Made by a program: the position numbers and the translations under genes
Assembly: GCF_007829335.1 (NCBI RefSeq)
Contig: NZ_VIWO01000007.1
Location: 425,329-489,328, forward strand
From: Chitinophaga polysaccharea
Lineage (GTDB): Bacteria > Bacteroidota > Bacteroidia > Chitinophagales > Chitinophagaceae
Direction: 5' to 3'
DNA: 64,000 bases
In this document: in pieces, positions 16,560 through 23,006 of the stretch
How the letters are laid out: each line of letters opens with the position of its first letter
Position numbering within the stretch: the stretch's first letter is position 1
The notes under the pieces: generated by a model
Databases searched by the model: none
Told to the model about the DNA's origin: nothing
What the model saw: the letters and a program-made list of their open reading frames with translations, nothing else

Positions 16560-17348
16560 CTATCTGCGGCCACCGCCACGGTTATCTCCACCGCCTCTTC
16601 TGTCACCACCACGGTTGTCTCTGCGTTCGCCGTGATGTTCTCTTCTTTCACCACCATGACCAGTGCCACGGTTATCACCTTCTTTACCGGTTAAAACGTT
16701 CGGGTTCAGGTCGCGTTTACCCAGTACTTCACCTTTACAGATCCATACTTTGATACCGATTTTACCGTATACGGTTAAAGCGAACAAGGAAGCGTAATCG
16801 ATGTCCATACGGAAAGTATGTAATGGCGTACGACCTTGTTTCATTTCTTCGGAGCGGGCAATTTCAGCACCACCTAAACGGCCGCTGATTTTAACCTTGA
16901 TACCTTCTGCGCCCATTCTCAGTGCGGTAGCAATCGCCATTTTGATCGCACGTTTGTAGTTGATACGGCTTTCAATTTGTTTTGCGATTGTTTCAGCAAC
17001 GATGTTAGCATCCATTTCAGGACGACGGATCTCCAGGATGTTGATCTGTACATCTTCCTTACCTGTCAGCTTTTTCAGTTCTTCCTTGATGCGATCAACT
17101 TCGTTACCGCCTTTACCAATGATGATACCAGGCTTAGATGTATGAACAGTGATGATTAACTTACCTAAAGTTCTTTCGATCACAACTCTTGAAATGCCGC
17201 CTTTGTTGATACGTGCATTCAGATAAGTTCTGATCTTATTATCTTCGATCAGTTTGGTCGCAAAATCTTTTTTGCTGCCATACCAATTAGAGTCCCATCC
17301 TCTGATGATACCTAACCTGTTACCAATAGGATTTGTTTTCTGACCCAT
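16560..17348 (-). CDS. rpsC: 30S ribosomal protein S3 with an RG-rich tail
   Basis: The 262 residues have the KH domain (GKGGNEVDRIKEELKKLTG; about 40-110) and the S3 C-terminal domain (GRLGGAEIARSEEMKQGRTPLHTFRMDIDYA; about 120-210). Residues from about 225 form an unusual extension rich in Arg, Gly and Asp/His (RGGDRRGGGDNRGGGRR at the very end). Many bacterial S3 proteins stop near 210-235 residues. S3 lies at the mRNA entry site, so a basic RG-rich tail there would contact mRNA. It lies between rplV and rplP. Confidence 0.97.
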   Translation of the reverse strand: MGQKTNPIGNRLGIIRGWDSNWYGSKKDFATKLIEDNKIRTYLNARINKGGISRVVIERTLGKLIITVHTSKPGIIIGKGGNEVDRIKEELKKLTGKEDVQINILEIRRPEMDANIVAETIAKQIESRINYKRAIKMAIATALRMGAEGIKVKISGRLGGAEIARSEEMKQGRTPLHTFRMDIDYASLFALTVYGKIGIKVWICKGEVLGKRDLNPNVLTGKEGDNRGTGHGGERREHHGERRDNRGGDRRGGGDNRGGGRR

Positions 17349-17406
17349 GTTCTGGTTATTTGTCTATTAGTTTAATAGTTTTGTTTCTATCTCGTTTCCG
17401 CACTAA

Positions 17407-17754
17407 TTATTGTGCTTTGCTGTCCACTACAATTGTTACGTGGTTACTTCTCTTGCGGATTCTGTAACCTCTTCCCTGTGGAGCTGGGCGCATTCTTTTC
17501 AGTGTGCGGCCGCCATCAACAAAAATAGTTTTAACGATCAGGTTAGCATCTTCTACCCTTGCACCTTCATTCTTCACTTTCCAGTTAGCGATCGCGGATA
17601 CCAGCAGTTTTTCTAAAGGTACGCTTGGGTGCTTAGGATGGAATTTCAAAATATTCAAAGCCTTTTCTACATCCAGACCACGAATTAAGTCTGCCAGCAA
17701 ACGCATTTTGCGGGGAGATGTAGGATTATTATTCAGCTTAGCTACTGCTTCCAT
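17407..17754 (-). CDS. rplV: 50S ribosomal protein L22
   Basis: The 115 residues show NNNPTSPRKMRLLADLIRG, ANWKVKNEGA and the tunnel loop region DGGRTLKRMRPAPQGRGYRIRKRSNHVTI. The loop reaches the constriction of the exit tunnel. Confidence 0.98.
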   Translation of the reverse strand: MEAVAKLNNNPTSPRKMRLLADLIRGLDVEKALNILKFHPKHPSVPLEKLLVSAIANWKVKNEGARVEDANLIVKTIFVDGGRTLKRMRPAPQGRGYRIRKRSNHVTIVVDSKAQ

Positions 17755-17805
17755 TGTTATTAATTTCTTTTATTATTAGGTGTCTGATGTCTGCTGTTTG
17801 ATCTA

Positions 17806-17829
17806 TTGGTTTGAAACCGATACTTCAAA
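17806..17829 (-). repeat. inverted repeat in the rpsS-rplV spacer
   Basis: The 8-base arms GGTTTGAA/TTCAAACC enclose 8 bases. It is a weaker member of the set of spacer hairpins in this cluster. Confidence 0.45.
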
Positions 17830-17850
17830 CCTCAAACCTCAGACTATAAT

Positions 17851-18117
17851 TTACATTTTCTTGTTAACGTGTCCTCTGAAGTTACGTGTAGGTGCAAATT
17901 CGCCCAGTTTATGACCAACCATAAATTCTGTTACATAAACAGGAATGAATTTGTTGCCATTGTGAACTGCGAAAGTGTGACCAACGAAATCAGGTGTGAT
18001 AGTAGAACGACGGCTCCATGTCTTGATAACAGTACGTTTGGTGCCGGTATTCATTTTTTCAACCTTAGTTTCTAATTTCTGGTCTACGTAAGGACCTTTT
18101 TTTATGGAACGAGCCAT
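17851..18117 (-). CDS. rpsS: 30S ribosomal protein S19
   Basis: The 88 residues begin MARSIKKGPYVDQKLETKV and contain VIKTWSRRSTITPDFVGHTFAVHNG and HKLGEFAPTRNFRGHV. S19 is in the 30S head next to S13. Confidence 0.98.
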   Translation of the reverse strand: MARSIKKGPYVDQKLETKVEKMNTGTKRTVIKTWSRRSTITPDFVGHTFAVHNGNKFIPVYVTEFMVGHKLGEFAPTRNFRGHVNKKM

Positions 18118-18183
18118 GTCTTACTGATTTATGATTTTTCAAACCCGGGATCTGGTATTACTACCGGAGCCCGGATTCAGAAA

Positions 18184-19017
18184 TTATAATTTTTTACCGT
18201 TTTTTCTGCTAATGATCAGCTTATCAGAACTCTTATGCGGTTTTCTGGTTTTCAGACCTTTCGCATATTTACCAGTTCTGGATCTTGGATGGCCTCCGGA
18301 AGATTTACCTTCACCACCACCCATTGGGTGATCTACAGGGTTCATCGCCACACCACGGTTGCGAGGACGGATACCTCTCCAGCGATTCGCACCAGCTTTA
18401 CCGATGGATTGCAGGGCGTGATCGGAGTTAGAAACAGTACCTACAGTAGCTTTACAAGTATTCAAAACTTTGCGCAGCTCACCGGAAGGCATTTTCAGTA
18501 CAGCATATTTTTCTTCCTTGTTGGACAGCTGAGCATAAGCGCCGGCGCTTCTTGCGATAGCGCCACCTTTACCAGGTTGCAGCTCGATGTTGTGTACAAC
18601 AGTACCCAGCGGCATGTTCTTCAGCGGTAAAGCGTTACCTACTTCAGGAGCTACATCGGCGCCGCTGATAACGGTACCACCTACCTGTAAGCCCTGAGGA
18701 GCAATGATGTAACGTTTTTCACCATCTGCATAGTTCACCAGTGCGATGAATGCGCTACGGTTTGGATCGTATTCGATAGTTTTTACGGTAGCAGGAATAT
18801 TTTCCTTATCACGTTTGAAATCAATTACACGGTATTGTTTCTTGTGACCACCACCGATGTAACGCATGGACATTCTACCCTGTGCGTTTCTACCGCCGGT
18901 TCTCTTAATGGGTTCCAGCAGGCTTTTTTCCGGGGTATCCGTGGTCAGCTCAGCATAAGCGTTGCCTATTTTCCAGCGGGTACCGGCCGTCATTGGTTTG
19001 AACTTCTTCAGTGCCAT
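18184..19017 (-). CDS. rplB: 50S ribosomal protein L2
   Basis: The 277 residues include the RNA-binding region and the C-terminal NPVDHPMGGGEGKSSGGHPRS segment with the conserved histidine near the peptidyl transferase centre. Length is normal for the family. Confidence 0.98.
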   Translation of the reverse strand: MALKKFKPMTAGTRWKIGNAYAELTTDTPEKSLLEPIKRTGGRNAQGRMSMRYIGGGHKKQYRVIDFKRDKENIPATVKTIEYDPNRSAFIALVNYADGEKRYIIAPQGLQVGGTVISGADVAPEVGNALPLKNMPLGTVVHNIELQPGKGGAIARSAGAYAQLSNKEEKYAVLKMPSGELRKVLNTCKATVGTVSNSDHALQSIGKAGANRWRGIRPRNRGVAMNPVDHPMGGGEGKSSGGHPRSRTGKYAKGLKTRKPHKSSDKLIISRKNGKKL

Positions 19018-19103
19018 TACTTCCTAAAAAGTTAAATGTTATTAAAATATAAATCGTGATCTGTATATACATCCACATCCCGGCTATTCAGGCCGGAAAG
19101 GCA

Positions 19104-19403
19104 CTACATGTTAGCATACAGATCTATAGTTTCACCAGCTGCAATGGTAATAATCGCCTTTTTGTAAGACGGTTTTTTACCTGCGATGAAACCGGCTTTA
19201 GTAAAGCGGAATTTAGCTTTACCTGGCATTACAGCAGTATTTACATCTGCTACGGTTACGCCGTAAAATTCTTCCACTGCTTTTTTGATCTCCAGTTTGT
19301 TGGCTTTTTTGTCAACGATGAAGTAATAGCGGTTGAATTTATCGGTTGCTTTGTTAACCTTTTCGGATACCACCGGTTTGATTAAAACGTCAGAAAGTTT
19401 CAT
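19104..19403 (-). CDS. rplW: 50S ribosomal protein L23
   Basis: The 99 residues start MKLSDVLIKPVVSEKVNKA and continue with KFNRYYFIVDKKANKLEIKKAVEEFYGVTVADVNT. L23 is the tunnel-exit docking site for trigger factor and SRP. Confidence 0.97.
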   Translation of the reverse strand: MKLSDVLIKPVVSEKVNKATDKFNRYYFIVDKKANKLEIKKAVEEFYGVTVADVNTAVMPGKAKFRFTKAGFIAGKKPSYKKAIITIAAGETIDLYANM

Positions 19404-19469
19404 TTCTTTATTAGCTTTTAGCTATTAGCGTTCAGCTCTTAGCTTGTTTTGTTAATTGTTTTTGACACC

Positions 19470-20108
19470 TTACGCTTCTGCCGGCTCTTCTGTGAAGATT
19501 TTAGCAGCGCTTTCAGTAAACACGATGTAATTGCTGTTCATGATGTCATAAGTGTTGATATCACTCAGAACGGTACCGTCTACAGTTGGGATGTTTCTTA
19601 AAGACAGGTAAACATTGTCGTTGTATTCAGGCGTGATGAACATAGTCTTTCTGCCTTCAACGTTGATGTTCAGGTTCTTCAGGAAACCAACGAACTGTTT
19701 GGTTTTTGGTGCTTCCAGTTGCAGATCTTCAACGATGATGATGCTGTTTTCCTTAGCTTTTACTGACAGGGCGGAGATCTTAGCGAGATCTTTCACTTTT
19801 CTGTTCAGTTTGAAGCCCCAACCATGAGGTTTTGGTCCGAAGATGGTACCACCACCTTTATACAGTGGGTTACGGATATTACCTTTACGGGCGCCACCGG
19901 TACCTTTTTGTTTGTGTAATTTGCGGGAAGCACCTTGTACTTCAGCTCTGGTTTTTACCTTGTGGGTACCCTGACGCTGAGCAGCGAGGTATTGTTTAAC
20001 AGCCAGGTAGATAACGTGGTTGTTAGGTTCAACACCAAAGATCTCCTCAGGAAGCTCAATGGATCTTCCGGTTTTCTTTCCTTGTATATTTAAAATATCT
20101 ACTTGCAT
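19470..20108 (-). CDS. rplD: 50S ribosomal protein L4
   Basis: The 212 residues include the long tunnel loop (GASRKLHKQKGTGGARKGNIRNPLYKGGGTIFGPKPHGW shown by its GTGGARKG core). L4 shapes the exit tunnel and in enterobacteria represses the S10 operon. It starts one base after the rplC stop codon, so the two are probably coupled. Confidence 0.98.
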   Translation of the reverse strand: MQVDILNIQGKKTGRSIELPEEIFGVEPNNHVIYLAVKQYLAAQRQGTHKVKTRAEVQGASRKLHKQKGTGGARKGNIRNPLYKGGGTIFGPKPHGWGFKLNRKVKDLAKISALSVKAKENSIIIVEDLQLEAPKTKQFVGFLKNLNINVEGRKTMFITPEYNDNVYLSLRNIPTVDGTVLSDINTYDIMNSNYIVFTESAAKIFTEEPAEA

Positions 20109-20109
20109 G

Positions 20110-20727
20110 TTACTTCTGGATTAAAACGATTGAACCATTGTGGCCGGGAACGGAACCACTTACCAGGATATAATTCTTTTCAGGGAATATTTTCACGATC
20201 TTCAGACCTTTCACTTTCACTCTTTCATTACCTGTCTGGCCGGCCATACGCATACCTTTAAATACGCGGGAAGGATAAGACGATCCACCAACAGAACCGG
20301 GAGCTCTGCTTCTGTCGTGCTGGCCGTGGGTAGCTTCACCCACACCGCTGAATCCGTGGCGTTTTACAACACCCTGGAAACCTTTACCTTTGGAAGTGCC
20401 TACTACGTCGATTGTTTCGCCTTCTGCGAAGATTTCGCAGGTGATAGATTCACCGAGGGCTTTCTGTACGTCCGGATTACGGAGTTCTTTAACGTAACGT
20501 TTGGGAGAAGTGCTTGCTTTCGCGAAGTGATTGCTTTCTGCTTTAGTGGTGTGCTTTTCTTTCTTTTCACCGAAAGAAACCTGAATTGCATTGTAACCAT
20601 CTGATTCCAGGGTTTTTACCTGGGTTACAACGTTGGGACCTGCTTCGATAATGGTAACAGCAGTTTGTTTACCATTAGCTTCGAAGATACTGGTCATACC
20701 AATCTTTTTGCCAATAATACCTTTCAT
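20110..20727 (-). CDS. rplC: 50S ribosomal protein L3
   Basis: The 205 residues begin MKGIIGKKIGMTSIFEANGK and contain the signature VGTSKGKGFQGVVKRHGFSG. L3 contacts the peptidyl transferase centre. It is the second gene of the S10 operon. Confidence 0.98.
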   Translation of the reverse strand: MKGIIGKKIGMTSIFEANGKQTAVTIIEAGPNVVTQVKTLESDGYNAIQVSFGEKKEKHTTKAESNHFAKASTSPKRYVKELRNPDVQKALGESITCEIFAEGETIDVVGTSKGKGFQGVVKRHGFSGVGEATHGQHDRSRAPGSVGGSSYPSRVFKGMRMAGQTGNERVKVKGLKIVKIFPEKNYILVSGSVPGHNGSIVLIQK

Positions 20728-20845
20728 TTTTATATGATTTTACCCAGCGCCTGGGGGATTTCTAGCTATCCCCAGGATAGGCGGTTTAAATACATTTATT
20801 GGGTGGTCGCCCAGAAGGCGCGACCTATGTTTGTTTGTTAAAATT

Positions 20846-20874
20846 GTTATACTGTTGAAAATCAACAGTATAAC
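20846..20874 (-). repeat. 13-bp perfect hairpin in the rpsJ-rplC spacer
   Basis: Arms GTTATACTGTTGA and its complement enclose AAA. Two weaker hairpins lie in the same spacer: CCTGGGGGAT/ATCCCCAGG near 20750-20775 and GGTCGC/GCGACC near 20812-20824. There is no T run on the minus strand. Confidence 0.65.
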
Positions 20875-20919
20875 CATAAATCAATTAAAGGCCGGCCTTT
20901 TGCCCGCCTTGCTGTTGTC

Positions 20920-21225
20920 CTATGCTTTAATTTCAACTTCTACTCCGGAAGGTAAATCGAGCTTGCTCAGCGCGTCTACAGTTCTGGAAGAAGACGTGTA
21001 AATATCCAGTAAACGTTTGTGAGTACACAGCTGGAACTGCTCGCGCGCTTTCTTGTTAACGTGCGGAGAACGCAATACTGTAAATATTTTCTTCTCGGTA
21101 GGTAAAGGAATTGGACCTGTTACCACGGCACCCGTGTTACGCACGGTTTTAACGATCTTCTCAGCAGACTTGTCTACCAGGTTATGATCGTAGGACTTCA
21201 GCTTGATTCTTATTCTCTGAGACAT
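20920..21225 (-). CDS. rpsJ: 30S ribosomal protein S10
   Basis: The start at 21225 gives MSQRIRIKLKSYDHNLVDKS, the conserved beginning; the frame extends two codons further only to a TTG. The 101 residues include TGPIPLPTEKKIFTVLRSPHVNKKAREQFQLCTHKRLLDI. S10 works in the 30S subunit and, in other bacteria, in transcription antitermination with NusB. It is the first gene of the S10 operon here. Confidence 0.97.
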   Translation of the reverse strand: MSQRIRIKLKSYDHNLVDKSAEKIVKTVRNTGAVVTGPIPLPTEKKIFTVLRSPHVNKKAREQFQLCTHKRLLDIYTSSSRTVDALSKLDLPSGVEVEIKA

Positions 21226-21272
21226 ATGCAATGAACTTCTTCTAAGTTTTTTCCCAATACAATTTGGGAGGG

Positions 21273-21302
21273 CAAAGGTAACCCGTTTTTTCTATTTGGC
21301 AA
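21273..21302 (-). promoter_or_regulatory. promoter of the S10-spc-alpha cluster
   Basis: On the minus strand a TTTG (-33) lies 19 bases before TACCTTTG (-7; 21273-21280), the full Bacteroidota consensus. The initial transcribed sequence GCCCTCCCAAATTG closely resembles that of rpsL and fusA. It would give a leader of about 45 nt to the rpsJ ATG. Confidence 0.75.
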
Positions 21303-21666
21303 ATAATTCTCAGAAAAAAATGAAAGACACCGGGCGAAAGGCTAGCTCCGGCAGCAGTTGGAAGGTAGATGAAGTGTGGGCATTTGGGCAATAAGGCTTC
21401 AGAAAACATTCATTGTGTGTGTGTTAAGCCTTATGGTAACTTCACATGCTCGTTTTGACAAATATAGGAAAACAAATTTCAAAACCAAAAAAGAGAAAAA
21501 TTTCTTTCTGTTTTTTTCCGGTAGACCAATAAAAAAGGGGGCAACGGCTCCCGGAAGTACCGTCCCGGGTTTCCAGAACAGCCTGGCCCGCTTTTCGAAA
21601 GATTCATAACACTTACCAAAGGTAAGCGAATGAAGGCCTGCCTCCTACCACTTGCCGGTCCAAAAC
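21303..21666. other. spacer between rpsJ and the micropeptide cassette
   Basis: No convincing gene is visible; the open frame at 21376-21609 on the plus strand has no family features. A second exact TAnnTTTG box (TATATTTG, 21459-21466, minus strand, with TTG about 19 bases upstream) could be a distal rpsJ promoter. Confidence 0.45.
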
Positions 21667-21705
21667 TACAAGAGGGTATTCCGCTTTCCGGAATACCCTC
21701 TTGTA
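21667..21705 (-). terminator. terminator of micropeptide unit A
   Basis: A perfect 17-bp stem (21667-21683 with 21689-21705) with a CTTTC loop on the plus strand lies 45 bases beyond the unit A stop codon. On the minus strand it is followed by AGTTTTGG, a short T run. Confidence 0.7.
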
Positions 21706-21750
21706 ATAATTAAAGTGGCTCAATGAGCGCAGTGGTCAAGCCCCCACTGA

Positions 21751-21837
21751 TTACAGCGGTAAACCGCCACCGATGCCACCTAACAATGATTTTACTAATC
21801 CTAAGATTAATGCCAGCAGTTGATTCAGTAAATCCAT
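21751..21837 (-). CDS. micropeptide A, hydrophobic/amphipathic, 28 residues
   Basis: A 28-codon ORF begins MDLLNQLLALILGLVKSLLG and ends in a Gly-rich tail with a final LPL. The first half is nearly identical in pattern to micropeptide B (LLNQLLA...SLLGG) although the DNA differs at many third positions, a sign of selection on the peptide. The start lies 24 bases after the shared leader element. One Lys gives an otherwise uncharged hydrophobic helix. Known small peptides of this type are membrane toxins of type I toxin-antitoxin loci, leaderless bacteriocins and phenol-soluble modulins; I cannot decide between them. There is no signal peptide cleavage site. Confidence 0.65.
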   Translation of the reverse strand: MDLLNQLLALILGLVKSLLGGIGGGLPL

Positions 21838-21861
21838 GGAAAAAGGTTTTTATAAGATATT

Positions 21862-21894
21862 GCCTACTCTATTACCTGGTTTTCGGCTATTCCC
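21862..21894 (-). promoter_or_regulatory. shared leader element, copy A
   Basis: The minus strand reads GGGAATAGCCGAAAACC, a variable 5 bases, then AATAGAGTAGGC. The GCC and GGC ends can pair to close a loop with conserved GAAAACC and AGAGTA. It is followed after 24 bases by the micropeptide A start. Confidence 0.65.
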
Positions 21895-21917
21895 AGTTGT
21901 TATTCAGTTAACAGGAA

Positions 21918-21925
21918 CTAAATTA
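21918..21925 (-). promoter_or_regulatory. -7 box of unit A
   Basis: TAATTTAG on the minus strand, one mismatch to TAnnTTTG, is placed 23 bases before leader copy A and 24 bases after the operator-like repeat at 21950-21966. Confidence 0.5.
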
Positions 21926-21949
21926 AAGTCAATCATGCAATAAACATAC

Positions 21950-21966
21950 GTTCATTTTATTCATTC
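21950..21966 (-). promoter_or_regulatory. operator-like repeat of unit A
   Basis: Plus strand GTTCATTTTATTCATTC. It carries two TTCA half-sites one helical turn apart, and near-identical sites occur at the same place ahead of units B and D. The position just upstream of the -33 region suits an activator. Confidence 0.5.
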
Positions 21967-22031
21967 CAACCGCTTTTGTCAATGCTGTTCATTACGCTAC
22001 CATAGCTAATTTGAGGGAATATTCCAGACAT

Positions 22032-22060
22032 AAAAAAAGCTGTTCTTTTCAGAACAGCTT
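22032..22060 (-). terminator. terminator of micropeptide unit B
   Basis: On the minus strand a perfect 10-bp stem AAGCTGTTCT/AGAACAGCTT with a 4-base loop is followed by seven T. It ends unit B 70 bases past its stop codon. Confidence 0.85.
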
Positions 22061-22127
22061 CCAGGATGATGTTTGTAAGGGAAATAGCATCACATTCATG
22101 CGGAATCATCCCTTACCGGGGAAAATC

Positions 22128-22196
22128 TTACAGACCTCCCAGCAGAGATTGCAGCAGTGCAACGATAGTTGCCAGCAGTTGATTCAGTAAAGCCAT
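22128..22196 (-). CDS. micropeptide B, hydrophobic/amphipathic, 22 residues
   Basis: The ORF encodes a peptide that begins MALLNQLLATIVALLQ and ends SLLGGL. It has no charged side chain. The frame is open 39 codons upstream, but that part runs through the promoter and the shared leader element, so the start at 22196, exactly 24 bases past the leader as in unit A, is chosen. It shares LLNQLLA and SLLGG with micropeptide A. It has its own promoter, operator and terminator. Confidence 0.68.
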   Translation of the reverse strand: MALLNQLLATIVALLQSLLGGL

Positions 22197-22220
22197 AAGA
22201 TAGTTTTTACTTCGGGTTAC

Positions 22221-22253
22221 ACCTACTCTGTTACTTTGGTTTTCGGCAATCCC
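22221..22253 (-). promoter_or_regulatory. shared leader element, copy B
   Basis: The minus strand reads GGGATTGCCGAAAACC, then AAAGT, then AACAGAGTAGGT. In this copy the closing GCC pairs with GGT by a wobble and an additional GGG/CCC pairing with the following AACCC is possible, which preserves the stem. Confidence 0.65.
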
Positions 22254-22279
22254 AATGTGCACCTGCTTTTGGTGCAGAC

Positions 22280-22287
22280 CGAAATTA
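22280..22287 (-). promoter_or_regulatory. -7 box of unit B
   Basis: TAATTTCG on the minus strand, one mismatch to TAnnTTTG, lies 26 bases before leader copy B and 20 bases after the repeat at 22308-22326. Confidence 0.5.
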
Positions 22288-22307
22288 AAACGTATTGTGT
22301 GAATTCT

Positions 22308-22326
22308 GTTCATTCATTTTGTTCAG
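22308..22326 (-). promoter_or_regulatory. operator-like repeat of unit B
   Basis: Plus strand GTTCATTCATTTTGTTCAG, the same TTCA half-sites as ahead of unit A with slightly different spacing. A further GTTCATT lies at 22349-22355. Confidence 0.45.
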
Positions 22327-22402
22327 TTCGGCATCCTGATCTTTCATTGTTCATTTCTTTATACTACTATATGATTTGCATAGGTCAGCATAAAAACGCA
22401 TT

Positions 22403-22441
22403 AATTAAAAAAGCTCCGGTAACTACCGGAGCTTTTAATTA
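22403..22441 (-). terminator. terminator downstream of micropeptide C
   Basis: A 13-bp perfect stem (22409-22421 with 22424-22436) with a two-base apex is flanked by TTAATTAAAA, so it can work in both directions. It closes the D-C transcript. Confidence 0.8.
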
Positions 22442-22595
22442 AAAAGATAGGCGGGATATTTTACGAATGCTACCATACCCAACCGGGGAAATTGAAAGAC
22501 AAGAGTGCGTCTATCTGTATTGTCACACCATTGTATCAGCATCCTGGTGTGAGTTGAGCAGCATATCATCATCCCGGTGCATAGCACCAATAAAG

Positions 22596-22673
22596 TCAGA
22601 GGCCTCCCAACGTAGATGTGAGTAGGGCAATGAGCCCTTTCAGGAAGGTGTTCAAGGCATCGAGAATCATCAT
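22596..22673 (-). CDS. micropeptide C, amphipathic, 25 residues
   Basis: The ORF begins MMILDALNTFLKGLIALLTS and ends LGGL, the same C-terminal motif as micropeptide B. The start lies 17 bases after leader copy C. A longer frame of 83 codons in another phase covers the same DNA (22435-22686), but it is Cys- and His-rich without pattern, and only the short frame matches the neighbours. No promoter box or operator is seen upstream, so it is probably co-transcribed with micropeptide D. Confidence 0.6.
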   Translation of the reverse strand: MMILDALNTFLKGLIALLTSTLGGL

Positions 22674-22690
22674 TGAGCGTTTTCATTTAT

Positions 22691-22721
22691 GCCTACTCTG
22701 TTATTGGTTTTCGGCAATCCC
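22691..22721 (-). promoter_or_regulatory. shared leader element, copy C
   Basis: The minus strand reads GGGATTGCCGAAAACC, then AAT, then AACAGAGTAGGC. It lies between the micropeptide D stop and the micropeptide C start, so here the element is internal to a two-gene transcript and not a 5' end. That argues for a role in translation of each peptide. Confidence 0.65.
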
Positions 22722-22751
22722 ATCTGGAAAATCATTGCGTAACAATGAAAA

Positions 22752-22817
22752 TTACAGCGCTGCACCAGCAACGATAGCAACGAATTTGAGTACTGCGGCG
22801 AGTATTGAGCTCAGCAT
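22752..22817 (-). CDS. micropeptide D, hydrophobic, 21 residues
   Basis: The ORF encodes a peptide beginning MLSSILAAVLKFVAIVAG and ending AAL, with one lysine. It is the most divergent of the four, yet it keeps the leader element and the spacing (23 bases to the start). It is the first gene of the D-C transcript. The composition is that of a single membrane-active helix. Confidence 0.6.
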   Translation of the reverse strand: MLSSILAAVLKFVAIVAGAAL

Positions 22818-22840
22818 ACCGGATAGTTTATTCGTTTAAT

Positions 22841-22871
22841 GCCTACTCTTTCCAGGGTTTTCGGCAATCCC
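22841..22871 (-). promoter_or_regulatory. shared leader element, copy D
   Basis: The minus strand reads GGGATTGCCGAAAACC, then CTGG, then AAAGAGTAGGC. GCC/GGC closure is preserved. Confidence 0.65.
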
Positions 22872-22898
22872 CTTGCCCACAACTTTGCAGACAGGTTA

Positions 22899-22906
22899 CT
22901 AAAATA
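22899..22906 (-). promoter_or_regulatory. -7 box of unit D-C
   Basis: TATTTTAG on the minus strand, one mismatch to TAnnTTTG, is placed 24 bases after the operator-like repeat at 22931-22947, the same distance as in unit A. Confidence 0.5.
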
Positions 22907-22930
22907 ATGGGTTCTTGTCTAAAAGCATTC

Positions 22931-22974
22931 GTTCAATTAATTCATTCTACACAGGGCTTATTCATTTTATTCAG
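22931..22974 (-). promoter_or_regulatory. operator-like repeats of unit D-C
   Basis: Two copies are present: GTTCAATTAATTCATTC (22931-22947) and TTATTCATTTTATTCAG (22958-22974). The first aligns with the sites ahead of units A and B. Confidence 0.5.
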
Positions 22975-23006
22975 TAGCCCCTAACAGATGAGGATACCTA
23001 ATAGAA

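Noticed and set aside
22128..22313. 61-codon version of micropeptide B
   Set aside because: The extra N-terminal part is translated from the promoter and leader element; the other three units start about 17-24 bases after the leader.
22435..22686. 83-codon frame over micropeptide C
   Set aside because: It runs through a terminator stem and has no pattern, while the 25-codon frame in another phase matches the neighbouring micropeptides and the leader spacing.
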